Origin: JAYFNU01 sp964458545
GTDB taxonomy: Bacteria; Bacillota; Clostridia; Oscillospirales; Ruminococcaceae
DNA length: 29,662 nt
Assembly (NCBI GenBank): GCA_964458545.1
Contig: CAYWJF010000019.1
Span: 1 to 29,662, forward strand
Reading direction: 5' to 3'
Shown here: positions 6,966 through 14,300 of the stretch, in pieces
Layout: every line of letters starts with the position of its first letter
How positions within the stretch are numbered: position 1 is the stretch's first letter
Program-made: the position numbers and the translations under genes
Notes under the pieces: model-generated
What the model saw: the letters and a program-made list of their open reading frames with translations, nothing else
The model's database searches: none
What the model was told of the DNA's origin: nothing

Positions 6966-8408
6966 ATGAAAGACGTTGCTGTTATCGGAGCGGGAATATG
7001 CGGCGCGGCAGTCGCGTATTATCTTGCGCAATATGACCTTGACGTTTGCGTAATAGAGGCGAAGGACGACGTGGCGAAGGGCACAACGCGCGCGAACAGC
7101 GCCATTATCCACGCGGGCTACGACCCAGAGCCCGAAACGCTTATGGCGAAATCAAACGTGCGCGGCAATAAGCTTGCGGGGGAGATATGCGAGCGGCTTG
7201 GCGTGCATTTTAAAAGGATAGGCTCACTCGTCGTCGCTTTTTCAGACGAGGATAAAAAGACGATAGAAACACTTTACGAGCGCGGCATAAAGAGCGGCGT
7301 TCCCGATATGAAGCTTCTTTCAAAGGAAGAGCTTCTTTTAATGGAGCCGAACCTCAGCAAGGAGGCCGTTGGCGCGCTTTTCGCGCCGAGCGCGGCGATA
7401 GTAAACCCGTGGCAGTACTGTATAGCTATGTGCAACTTCGCCTATAAAAACGGCACGGAGTTTTTCTTTAACAGTCCCGTTACGAAGATAGAAAAAATCG
7501 ACGGCGGCTACAGGGTTAAGGCTGGCGAAAACACCGTCGAAGCAAGGTATATTGTAAATGCCGCTGGGCTTCACTGCGACGAAATCAACCGTCTTGTCGG
7601 CGGAAACGAATTTACCGTCAAGCCCGTTCGCGGGGAATACTACCTGCTTGATAAATCACAGGGCACGCTTGTAAACCATGTGGTTTTCCAGTGTCCCTCA
7701 AAGGTCGGCAAGGGCGTGCTGGTTGCGCCGACGGTGCACGGCAACCTAATAGTCGGTCCTAACGCCGAGGAAATAGCCGACCGCGACGACGTGGCAACCA
7801 CCCTGTCGGGTCAGGACGCCGTGCGCTCGCTTGCGGTTAAGAGCTGTCCTACCGTTTCTTTTAGAGACAACATAAGGAACTTCGCGGGCAACCGTTGCTA
7901 TATCGAAAGCAACGATTTCGTCGTGGAGGAGAGTAAAACCGCTAAGGGCTTCGTGAATATGGCGGGAATAAAGTCTCCGGGACTCTCCGCCGCGCCCGCG
8001 CTCGCTGAAAGGGTTGTAGATATTCTAAAGGACTCGGGGCTTTCGCTAAACGCGAAAAAAGAGATTAAAGAATATGAATACCCAACGCTGCTTCGCGACC
8101 TTACAGGCAAGGAGCAAGGGGAAAGAATAGCCAAAGACCCGCTTTTTGCTCGGGTAATATGCCGCTGCGAGACAATAACAGAGGGCGATATTGTCTCCGC
8201 TCTTCGCGACGGCTTTACGCCGCCGACCGTAAGCGCGGTTAAGCGCCGTTGCAACGCGGGAATGGGGCGGTGTCAGGGCGGCTTCTGCTCAATCAAGGTG
8301 CACGAGATTATCGCGCGAGAACGCGGAATTGCGCCCGAAGAGGTGACCCTCGACGGAGGAAACAGCTTCATTGTCACGGGCGACACGAAGGAGGCGGGGA
8401 CGGTATGA
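6966..8408 (+). CDS. glpA: GlpA-like FAD-dependent glycerol-3-phosphate dehydrogenase with BFD [2Fe-2S] domain
   Basis: A 480-residue flavoprotein. The dinucleotide-binding motif GAGICGAAVAYYLA lies near residue 7, and the family-typical GTTRANSAIIHAGYD follows near residue 38, as in COG0579/GlpA-type enzymes that oxidise glycerol-3-phosphate to dihydroxyacetone phosphate. The C-terminus holds a BFD-like Fer2 domain with Cys399-x-Cys401 and Cys436-x4-Cys441, a [2Fe-2S] site. A GGAAG ribosome binding site precedes the ATG. The stop overlaps the next start by 4 bp (ATGA), so coupling with the second flavoprotein is expected. The context (divergent glpK, two downstream partners) supports the glycerol role. 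An L-2-hydroxyglutarate oxidase-like activity is the main alternative because the flavoprotein domains are related. Confidence 0.85.
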   Translation: MKDVAVIGAGICGAAVAYYLAQYDLDVCVIEAKDDVAKGTTRANSAIIHAGYDPEPETLMAKSNVRGNKLAGEICERLGVHFKRIGSLVVAFSDEDKKTIETLYERGIKSGVPDMKLLSKEELLLMEPNLSKEAVGALFAPSAAIVNPWQYCIAMCNFAYKNGTEFFFNSPVTKIEKIDGGYRVKAGENTVEARYIVNAAGLHCDEINRLVGGNEFTVKPVRGEYYLLDKSQGTLVNHVVFQCPSKVGKGVLVAPTVHGNLIVGPNAEEIADRDDVATTLSGQDAVRSLAVKSCPTVSFRDNIRNFAGNRCYIESNDFVVEESKTAKGFVNMAGIKSPGLSAAPALAERVVDILKDSGLSLNAKKEIKEYEYPTLLRDLTGKEQGERIAKDPLFARVICRCETITEGDIVSALRDGFTPPTVSAVKRRCNAGMGRCQGGFCSIKVHEIIARERGIAPEEVTLDGGNSFIVTGDTKEAGTV

Positions 8409-9652
8409 ATTACGAGCTTGTTGTAATAGGCGCGGGTCCTGCGGGTCTTGCCGCGGCATACAGCGTCGCAAAAGAGGGCGTTAAGAAGATACTTGTTATT
8501 GAGCGCGACCTCGAGGCGGGTGGAATACTAAACCAATGCATTCATAACGGCTTCGGGCTTCACCGCTTTAAGGAAGAACTCACAGGACCGGAGTACGCGG
8601 GAAGATATATTGCGCTGACGGGCGAAACGAGCGCGGAGATAATGCTGGACACAATGGTGCTTTCAATTGACGGCACCAATGTCACCGCTATAAACAAAAC
8701 GAACGGCTTTATGCGAATAGAAGCGAAGGCGGTGTTACTCGCTATGGGTTGCCGCGAGAGAACGCGCGGAGCTATCTCAATTCCCGGCACGCGACCCGCG
8801 GGCGTGTTCACGGCGGGCTGCGCGCAAAGGTATGTTAATATTGAGGGCAAGCAGGTCGGCAAGCGGGTGGTTATCTTGGGCTCGGGCGATATCGGGCTTA
8901 TTATGGCGCGCCGAATGACCCTTGAGGGCGCGAAGGTACTTGCCTGCGTCGAGCTTATGCCCTATTCGGGCGGGCTTTCAAGGAATATAGCGCAATGCCT
9001 TAACGACTACGATATTCCGCTATACCTTTCCCACACAATAACCGATATTCGTGGAAGCGAGCGGGTGGAGGGAGTTACCGTCTGCAAGGTGGACGAGAAC
9101 CGCCGCCCGATAGCAGGCACCAAGATGGAATTCGACTGCGACACTCTGCTTTTGTCCGTCGGGCTTATCCCCGAAACAGAGCTTGCGAAGAACGGCGGCA
9201 TTGAAATAGACCGCCGAACGAACGGACCCGTTGTATTTGAGAATATGGAGACCTCACAGAAGGGCGTTTTTGCCTGCGGAAACGTTGTGCACGTTCACGA
9301 CCTCGTCGATTACGTTTCGGCGGAGGGCGAGCGCGCGGGCAAGGCGGCGGCGAGGTTTATCGGCGGCAAGGATTCCTTTGAGAAGCCCTTTACCGTCACA
9401 AACGGCGAGCACGTCAATTACACCGTGCCGCAGAGGATACGCCCCGATAACGTAGAGGGCTTTGTTGAAATCTTCTACCGCGTAAACGCGATAATGAGAA
9501 AAGCCGAAGTTATTATTACTGCGGCGGACGGCACCGAGCTTGTGAAGAAGCCGCGCGAATATATGGCGCCGGGCGAAATGGAGAAGATTATCGTCGCGAA
9601 GAAGCAGTTACAAGGCGACATAACCGTTTCGGTAAGGGAGGTAACTGAGTAA
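8405..9652 (+). CDS. GlpB-like FAD/NAD(P)-dependent oxidoreductase
   Basis: A 415-residue pyridine-nucleotide-disulfide-type flavoprotein. The N-terminal FAD motif GAGPAGLAAAYSVAKEG is followed by a second Rossmann motif, LGSGDIGLIMARRMTLEGAK, for NAD(P), and FACGNVVHVHDLVDYVS near the end contacts FAD. The ATG at 8405 was chosen over an in-frame upstream ATG at 8249 because the conserved domain starts immediately there and it gives the ATGA overlap with the preceding stop; the upstream extension is arginine-rich out-of-frame coding sequence of the first gene. By context it should accept electrons from the GlpA-like subunit and pass them to NAD(P) or another carrier (inference). CGCRER-like cysteines at MGCRERTRGA are family-typical. 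Confidence 0.85.
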   Translation: MNYELVVIGAGPAGLAAAYSVAKEGVKKILVIERDLEAGGILNQCIHNGFGLHRFKEELTGPEYAGRYIALTGETSAEIMLDTMVLSIDGTNVTAINKTNGFMRIEAKAVLLAMGCRERTRGAISIPGTRPAGVFTAGCAQRYVNIEGKQVGKRVVILGSGDIGLIMARRMTLEGAKVLACVELMPYSGGLSRNIAQCLNDYDIPLYLSHTITDIRGSERVEGVTVCKVDENRRPIAGTKMEFDCDTLLLSVGLIPETELAKNGGIEIDRRTNGPVVFENMETSQKGVFACGNVVHVHDLVDYVSAEGERAGKAAARFIGGKDSFEKPFTVTNGEHVNYTVPQRIRPDNVEGFVEIFYRVNAIMRKAEVIITAADGTELVKKPREYMAPGEMEKIIVAKKQLQGDITVSVREVTE

Positions 9653-9993
9653 TGGCAAGAGAGCTTGTATGTATCGTTTGCCCCGCGGGCTGCCACATTA
9701 AGGTGGAGGACGACGGGAAGATAAGCGGCTACACCTGCGAAAACGGATTAAACTACGCCACTAACGAGATTACCGCGCCGAAAAGGGTGATAACCTCGAC
9801 GGTAAAGATAGACGGCGCGTTGCATAGGCGTTTGCCCGTAAAGACAAATGGCGCGATACTAAAGAAGGATATCTTTGAAGCTATGAAGCTGCTCGACGGC
9901 ATAACAGTTAAATCGCCAGTCAACTGCGGCGACGTAATAGTAAAGGACGTTTTGGGGAGCGGCATAGACTTCGTAGCGTCAAGAAAGCTATAA
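9652..9993 (+). CDS. DUF1667 (COG3862) cysteine-rich protein, putative Fe-S partner
   Basis: A 113-residue protein of the DUF1667 family, which is commonly encoded after the two flavoproteins seen here. Cys7, Cys10, Cys14 and Cys29 (CIVCPAGC...YTC) form a four-cysteine set well suited to an iron-sulfur cluster, with a further Cys92 near the C-terminus. No membrane segment is present. The ATG shares one base with the preceding TAA (TAATG), so translation is coupled. An electron-transfer role in the glycerol-3-phosphate dehydrogenase complex, analogous to GlpC, is an inference from gene order and cysteine pattern; the family itself is not biochemically defined to my knowledge. Confidence 0.88.
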   Translation: MARELVCIVCPAGCHIKVEDDGKISGYTCENGLNYATNEITAPKRVITSTVKIDGALHRRLPVKTNGAILKKDIFEAMKLLDGITVKSPVNCGDVIVKDVLGSGIDFVASRKL

Positions 9994-10144
9994 ATAAAGA
10001 CCTCTCGGCACAGCCGAAACAATTTTTCTCAATAACAAAGACCTCTTTGCACAGTCGAAATAGATTTTCGATTTCAAGAAAAGCTCGCCTTGCGAGTTTT
10101 TCCCAATAACAAAGACCTCTCGGCATAGCCGAGAGGTCTTTGTT
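9992..10144. repeat. Tandem intergenic repeat built from partial terminator copies
   Basis: Three related units begin at about 9993, 10031 and 10105, each with AATAA(CA)AAGACCTCT followed by a GCAYAG core. A stretch at 10023-10046 is repeated at 10097-10120 with one mismatch over 24 bases. Only the third unit has the matching 3' arm; the first two keep the 5' arm and then diverge to CGAAA. A short CTCGC/GCGAG hairpin followed by TTTTT lies at 10083-10101. Confidence 0.75.
10108..10144. terminator. Strong bidirectional intrinsic terminator (third repeat unit)
   Basis: A perfect 17-bp stem at 10108-10124 and 10128-10144 with an ATA loop (arms start AACAAAGACCTCTCGGC) lies between the DUF1667 stop (9993) and the convergent clostripain stop (10150). 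It is A-rich on its left flank and T-rich on its right, and so suited to both strands. Confidence 0.9.
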
Positions 10145-10149
10145 TATGT

Positions 10150-12420
10150 TTAGTCTGAGTAAACCACCGATTCAGTATAAAACTCGTTCTGGTATATATC
10201 CGTGATGGTGTACCAGATTAGCGCGTCGTAAACGCTGTCCACCTCGCTGTAGGAAACCTCAAGCGGCGCTTCTGTCATTACTATCGGGTCATAGAGTGTA
10301 ACAAAATCGAAATCGTCGAAATCGTAGTTGTTGTAGTAGTAGAAGTAGGCTTGTATTTCCGCTCCGACGGGGATAGGTATAATGCCCTTGTTCGCAACTC
10401 CCTCGGCGTCGTAGTAGGGGCGGTAGCCCGCAACGTAGCCCGTGGGGTTGTTGTTGTCCCAGTAGATAATAAGCTCGCAATATTCGCCGTTTAGGGTTAT
10501 CAGCACGCTTCCGTAGGTATACCAGTCGTTGTCACCGTTGTCGTATTCGTATTCGGTGAAGAAGGGAACAATCTGTCCGTTTACCGCGACCCACGTATAA
10601 TCGAACTCTACTATAAGGTTGCCGTTGTCGTCGCAGCTCCATACATTGTCGGTGCCGAGGTCTATGTAGCCCTCGCCGTCGTCAAGCAGCGCTTCAAGGG
10701 TAATTGAGGTAAGGTTATTCCACTGCTCGTCGGAAAGCTCTAATACAAAGTCGCCGTTGCCGTTTTCGTTAATAACAAGCTCTTCATATTCGCTCGCGTC
10801 GTAGCTGTCCTCGGTCTCCTGCTCGGCTATAACTTCGCTGTCATACCAATCGTAATCGGACGCTGCCTCTTGGTTTATGTTGCCCGACATCATTGCGTTT
10901 AGGAATAGGTCGAAGAAGCTGGTGTATTCGTCGCCTATACCTATTGAACGCTGAAGGTCGGAAACATAGTTGTAATACTCGTAGTTGGTGTAGGGATAGT
11001 ACATAGCAAGACCGTGGCTTCCGCGCATATTGTCGGTCTGGTTGCGGTATTTGACGGCGCTCTTTACCGCCGCAATAAGCTCGTCCGCGTTCTCTACGGG
11101 CAAACGGTAGGCGAGGTCGGCGACATCAACCTGCTGATACTCGCCCTCGCCGTAGCCTCTCGCGTCGTTGCGCGCGCGGGAAACGACGTTGTAGTTGTAG
11201 TTGTTAAGCTCCGCTTTTGAATCATCGAGGAAGCCGCAGAGCATATCGTAGGTATATGGTATCTCGCGAAGGTCAACTATCGCGAGGGTCGCCTCCGACT
11301 CGTAATCAAGCGCGGAGCAGTTGCTAACGAAATCGTCTATAAGCGTCTTCGCTACGGTGACGGTGTCTATACTTGGGTTAGCGCTAAGCTCGGTGAGCCA
11401 GTTTGTGTAAAACCAGCCGCAGCCCGGCTCGGTCTCCTCGCTCGCTATTAGGTAGTCGGCGTGGTTCTCCATAAGGTACGCTACCTCTACGGTGGACATA
11501 AGGCAAGCGTCAAAGCCGACGAAATCGAACTTAACGGGGCTGGAAGAAAGGGCGTTGTCAAGCTCGTGAATATCCATAGCTTCGTTCGGATAGTTCTCGT
11601 CATAGCCGTAGCCCCACATAGTTCCGCCGCCGTGGTCCCAAAGTATTAAACAGTACCTGTCCGCGGGGTAAGCTGCCGCCGAATAACTGATAAATTCGCT
11701 AAGGGTTTCGGGCGCGGTCATATTGCGCTGCCCTATGTCGTCGAGTAGGACAAAGCCGTCGTCCTGTAGTAGCCAGCGCTCGCAGGTGCCATTGGTCATC
11801 AGGTCGTTGTTCCAATAGGAGGTACCGCCCGTTTGAATAACGACGTTGGCGCCGCTTCCGATAACCGCGTCCTCCATCTCTGAAAGGTCGCTCGTCGCGA
11901 AGCCGCCGTTGGATTCAAGGTCGCTTGCGAGCATATAAATCATTACCGTTACGCTCTTCGCGTTCGCGGTGTCGGTGTACTTTTCACGAAGCCCCGAGAT
12001 TGAAACAGGCTCGCCAGAAACGCCGCCGAGGGCGTAGTCGTAATTAATAGAATAGTTAAGTCCGCTCGCGTAGCCGTTCTGGCTCGCGTTATAGCCGCCG
12101 AACTCGCTTCCGCCGAAACGGTCGCCCAGCATATTTACCGCAAAGGCGATAATAAGAGCGAGAACTACAACTATTCCGCCAATAATAAGCGCCCATTTAA
12201 GGCAGCCGCCTTTTTTCTTTACGGGATACTGCGGGTACTGTCCGTAAGGGTTAGCCTGTGGCGCGCCGCCGTAGGGATTGTTAAGCGTCTGCGGGGCGTT
12301 TGCGCCGCTGTAATAGACAGGCGCACTTCCCGAAGCTGAGCTCTTTTCGGTGCTGCTTCCGCACATATTGCAAAACTTTGTGCCGTCGGGAAGGCTTGCG
12401 CCGCATTTGTTGCAATACAT
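10150..12420 (-). CDS. Clostripain-family (C11) cysteine protease with zinc ribbon and membrane anchor
   Basis: A 756-residue protein. Residues 3-20 form a zinc ribbon (CNKC...CNMC), followed by a Gly/Pro/Tyr/Asn-rich stretch, one membrane segment at about 73-97 after KKKGG, then a peptidase C11 domain. His263 in LILWDHGGGTMWGYG and Cys306 in VGFDACLMS are the expected catalytic pair. C11 enzymes cleave after Arg or Lys. The topology predicts a cytoplasmic zinc ribbon and an extracellular protease. The C-terminal part (about 530-756) is rich in Asp, Asn and Tyr and resembles a beta-rich binding region, with no family recognised. It has its own promoter (12454-12481) and ribosome binding site (GAAGG), and ends at a strong terminator. 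Whether it is self-processed like clostripain cannot be seen. Confidence 0.88.
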   Translation of the reverse strand: MYCNKCGASLPDGTKFCNMCGSSTEKSSASGSAPVYYSGANAPQTLNNPYGGAPQANPYGQYPQYPVKKKGGCLKWALIIGGIVVVLALIIAFAVNMLGDRFGGSEFGGYNASQNGYASGLNYSINYDYALGGVSGEPVSISGLREKYTDTANAKSVTVMIYMLASDLESNGGFATSDLSEMEDAVIGSGANVVIQTGGTSYWNNDLMTNGTCERWLLQDDGFVLLDDIGQRNMTAPETLSEFISYSAAAYPADRYCLILWDHGGGTMWGYGYDENYPNEAMDIHELDNALSSSPVKFDFVGFDACLMSTVEVAYLMENHADYLIASEETEPGCGWFYTNWLTELSANPSIDTVTVAKTLIDDFVSNCSALDYESEATLAIVDLREIPYTYDMLCGFLDDSKAELNNYNYNVVSRARNDARGYGEGEYQQVDVADLAYRLPVENADELIAAVKSAVKYRNQTDNMRGSHGLAMYYPYTNYEYYNYVSDLQRSIGIGDEYTSFFDLFLNAMMSGNINQEAASDYDWYDSEVIAEQETEDSYDASEYEELVINENGNGDFVLELSDEQWNNLTSITLEALLDDGEGYIDLGTDNVWSCDDNGNLIVEFDYTWVAVNGQIVPFFTEYEYDNGDNDWYTYGSVLITLNGEYCELIIYWDNNNPTGYVAGYRPYYDAEGVANKGIIPIPVGAEIQAYFYYYNNYDFDDFDFVTLYDPIVMTEAPLEVSYSEVDSVYDALIWYTITDIYQNEFYTESVVYSD

Positions 12421-12453
12421 TGATGTCCTTCTTTCATATTTATATATGTAAGA

Positions 12454-12481
12454 ATTATACCAAAACGGTGAAAAATAGCAA
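12454..12481 (-). promoter_or_regulatory. Sigma-A-type promoter of the clostripain-like gene
   Basis: On the minus strand, TTGCTA (complement of 12476-12481) and TATAAT (complement of 12454-12459) are separated by 16 bp. The start codon is about 34 nt downstream of the -10 box, with GAAGG in between. It lies just past the terminator of the permease gene, so the protease gene is an independent unit. Confidence 0.75.
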
Positions 12482-12513
12482 ATAAAAAAGAACGGCGTCG
12501 AAACGCCGTTCTT
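12481..12513 (-). terminator. Intrinsic terminator of the purine permease gene
   Basis: The stem AAAGAACGGCGT / ACGCCGTTCTTT (12488-12498 paired with 12503-12513, four-base loop) is followed on the minus strand by TTCTTTTTTATT. It begins about 33 bp after the permease stop at 12546. Confidence 0.9.
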
Positions 12514-12545
12514 TGTGCAGTTTGTGTATTTTTTTCGAAACGCGC

Positions 12546-13976
12546 TTACATTGTTACGAGGATGAACTTCGCAACGAAGAGAGCGGCGATGATGGTTACC
12601 ATGATGTCCTTCTTCGTGAACTTGCCGGTGAATACGGTGATAAGAACATAGGCGATAGCGCCAATGCCGATACCATTCGCGATAGAGTAGGTGAGCGGCA
12701 TCATGATAAGAGCGAGGAAGGCGGGAACGGCGGAACGAATGTCCGTCATGTCTACCTTACCGAAGTTCTTAAGCATAAGTACGCCGACATAGATAAGAGC
12801 CGGAGCCGTCGCGCAGGAGGGGATGATGCTTGCGAGAGGGCTGAGGAAGAGGCAGAGAAGCAGGCATATCGAGGTAACAAGGCTTGCAAGACCGGTGCGA
12901 GCGCCCGCGCCTACGCCGGCGGCGGACTCAACAAAGGTGGTGCAAGTAGAGGTACCAAGGACAGCGCCGCTGACTGTCGCGACGGAGTCGCAGGTCATGG
13001 ACTGGTCTATTCTTATCGGGTCGCCGTTTTCGTCGAGCATGTCAGCCTCAGACGCCGTTCCGTAGAGGGTGCCGATGGTGTCGAACATATCAACGAGGCA
13101 GAAGGTGATGATAAGAACGATAGCGCCGAAGATACCGCCGGTGGCTACGCCCGTGAAGGCTTCCTTCCAAGCGGCGCCGTTAGCAAAGCCGAAGAGACCA
13201 ACGGATACGAAATCCTTGAAGGACTGTCCGATGTTTCCAAGGTTGAAGCTTACGGGAGCGCCTGTGAATACATAATAAAGAATAGAAGAAGCAATGATGC
13301 CGATAATGACGTTGCCCTTAACCTTGTAATGTGCAAGGACTGCGATAATGATAAGTCCGAGGAAAGCTACGAGCGCGGGAGCAATTGCCGTCGCCCAGTC
13401 GCCGTTCTTGATATCAACTATCTGAACGAAGGTGTACTGGTTGTCCTGAATAATGCCAGCGTTCTTGAAGCCGATAAGGGCTATGAACAAACCAATGCCA
13501 GCGGGGATTGCCTTCTTGAGGCATTCAGGCATTGCCTTAGCAATGTAATTTCTTGCGCCTGTGATAGAAAGGAGCAGGAAGATGACACCAGAAATAAAGA
13601 TGATTACGAGGCCCGCTTGATAACCAAGGAGGACGTCGCCGCCCGCAAAATATGTTCCCGCTACAAAGATGGTGCAGAAGAAGGAGTTAAGACCCATTCC
13701 GCAGGCCTGAGCGAACGGAAGCTTTGCGTAAAGCGCATAGAGAAGGGTGCCGATGAAAGCGACGAGAATGGAAGCGACGAATACGGCGTTCCAAATCTGT
13801 CCCATAACACCAGCGTCAGCGCCAGCCGCCACGAGCCAGCCATTCGCGCCTTCTGCCGCGACCTGATTCGGGTTGACGAAAACGATGTACGCCAGTGCGA
13901 AGAACGTTGTAAGTCCGCCGATTATCTCAGCTCTTACAGTTGAACCGCTCTCCTTGATTTTGAAGAACTTTTCCAT
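12546..13976 (-). CDS. NCS2/AzgA-family guanine-hypoxanthine permease
   Basis: A 476-residue polytopic inner-membrane transporter of the AzgA/PbuG-PbuO branch of NCS2, which imports purine bases such as guanine, hypoxanthine or adenine by proton symport. Family marks include the N-terminus FFKIKESGSTVRAEIIGGLTTF (first part), AYIVFVNP, ACGMGLNSFF in an early helix, LVDMFDTIGTLYG and TCTTFVESAAGVGAGARTG. About 12-14 hydrophobic segments are visible. The start ATG follows AGGAGG with 11-nt spacing. The gene is the only one downstream of a guanine-class riboswitch and two terminators, so import should be shut down when guanine or hypoxanthine is plentiful. It is a single-gene unit. Confidence 0.93.
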   Translation of the reverse strand: MEKFFKIKESGSTVRAEIIGGLTTFFALAYIVFVNPNQVAAEGANGWLVAAGADAGVMGQIWNAVFVASILVAFIGTLLYALYAKLPFAQACGMGLNSFFCTIFVAGTYFAGGDVLLGYQAGLVIIFISGVIFLLLSITGARNYIAKAMPECLKKAIPAGIGLFIALIGFKNAGIIQDNQYTFVQIVDIKNGDWATAIAPALVAFLGLIIIAVLAHYKVKGNVIIGIIASSILYYVFTGAPVSFNLGNIGQSFKDFVSVGLFGFANGAAWKEAFTGVATGGIFGAIVLIITFCLVDMFDTIGTLYGTASEADMLDENGDPIRIDQSMTCDSVATVSGAVLGTSTCTTFVESAAGVGAGARTGLASLVTSICLLLCLFLSPLASIIPSCATAPALIYVGVLMLKNFGKVDMTDIRSAVPAFLALIMMPLTYSIANGIGIGAIAYVLITVFTGKFTKKDIMVTIIAALFVAKFILVTM

Positions 13977-14003
13977 AAATCATTATTCCTCCTATAATTA
14001 TTT

Positions 14004-14021
14004 ATAAAGCGTTTGCTTTAT
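14004..14021 (-). promoter_or_regulatory. Small perfect hairpin just upstream of the permease ribosome binding site
   Basis: ATAAAGC / GCTTTAT is a perfect 7-bp stem around a 4-base loop. It lies about 10 nt upstream of the AGGAGG (complement of 13988-13993). It may protect or space the ribosome binding site; no T-run follows, so it is not a terminator. Confidence 0.4.
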
Positions 14022-14056
14022 GGAAACTAATTTAACTCCGCCTTGCCGCGAGCGGG

Positions 14057-14103
14057 AAATAAAAAATGTCGAAAGGTCTGCTTTAAACGGACATAATTCG
14101 ACA
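14057..14103 (-). terminator. Second terminator in the permease leader
   Basis: On the minus strand, TGTCGAA and TTCGACA (14097-14103 and 14067-14073) form a 7-bp stem with an inner GTC/GAC pair, followed by TTTTTTATTT (14066-14057). It lies directly downstream of the first riboswitch terminator and shares its upstream T-rich region. Confidence 0.6.
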
Positions 14104-14108
14104 AAAAA

Positions 14109-14148
14109 GAAAGAAAAAATAAAAGGACAGCATAGAAGAATGCTGCCC
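14109..14148 (-). terminator. Riboswitch-controlled terminator of the permease leader
   Basis: On the minus strand, GGGCAGCAT and ATGCTGTCC (14140-14148 and 14125-14133, one G-U pair) form a 9-bp stem with a 6-nt loop, followed by TTTTATTTTTTCTTTC. The first two G residues also belong to a sequence (14147-14158) that can pair with the aptamer P1 5' strand, giving a mutually exclusive antiterminator. Confidence 0.8.
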
Positions 14149-14180
14149 GATATAACTTGAAACTGCGTGTGATAAACAAA

Positions 14181-14252
14181 AACCAATAGTCGAGCGGTTT
14201 ACGGCGGCTCGGTAGATACTTCAGGGTCCATATTACCCAAATTATATCGGCT
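14181..14252 (-). ncRNA. Purine (guanine-class) riboswitch aptamer
   Basis: The minus strand shows the purine-riboswitch pattern: P1 5' CCGATA, junction TATAAT, loop 2 AATATGG, TCTACC, loop 3 CCGTAAA, and GACTATTGG closing P1. P1 pairs 14245-14250 with 14183-14188 and extends to about 8 bp with G-U pairs. The base equivalent to xpt position 74 is C (in GACTAT), which predicts guanine/hypoxanthine rather than adenine. Oddities relative to the xpt model are one extra base on the 3' side of P2, a longer P3 containing a C-C mismatch, and A at the position equivalent to U48. The gene downstream is a purine permease, which fits. Ligand binding should favour the terminator, giving an OFF switch. Confidence 0.9.
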
Positions 14253-14271
14253 ATATTCAATTGATAGTATA

Positions 14272-14300
14272 ATTTTAACCTATTTTCCGCCCTCTTTCAA
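14272..14300 (-). promoter_or_regulatory. Promoter of the riboswitch-permease transcript
   Basis: On the minus strand, TTGAAA (complement of 14295-14300) and TAAAAT (complement of 14272-14277) are separated by 17 bp. Transcription should start near 14264, about 12 nt before the aptamer. Confidence 0.7.

Noticed and set aside
8249..8404. Upstream in-frame extension of the second flavoprotein gene
   Set aside because: The added residues are the out-of-frame reading of the BFD domain of the first flavoprotein; the FAD motif starts right after the ATG at 8405.
12513..13943. A 476-codon open frame on + covering the purine permease gene
   Set aside because: It is antisense to a clear NCS2 permease of the same length; its translation is Glu/Asp/Arg-rich with no family resemblance, as expected from complementing hydrophobic coding sequence.
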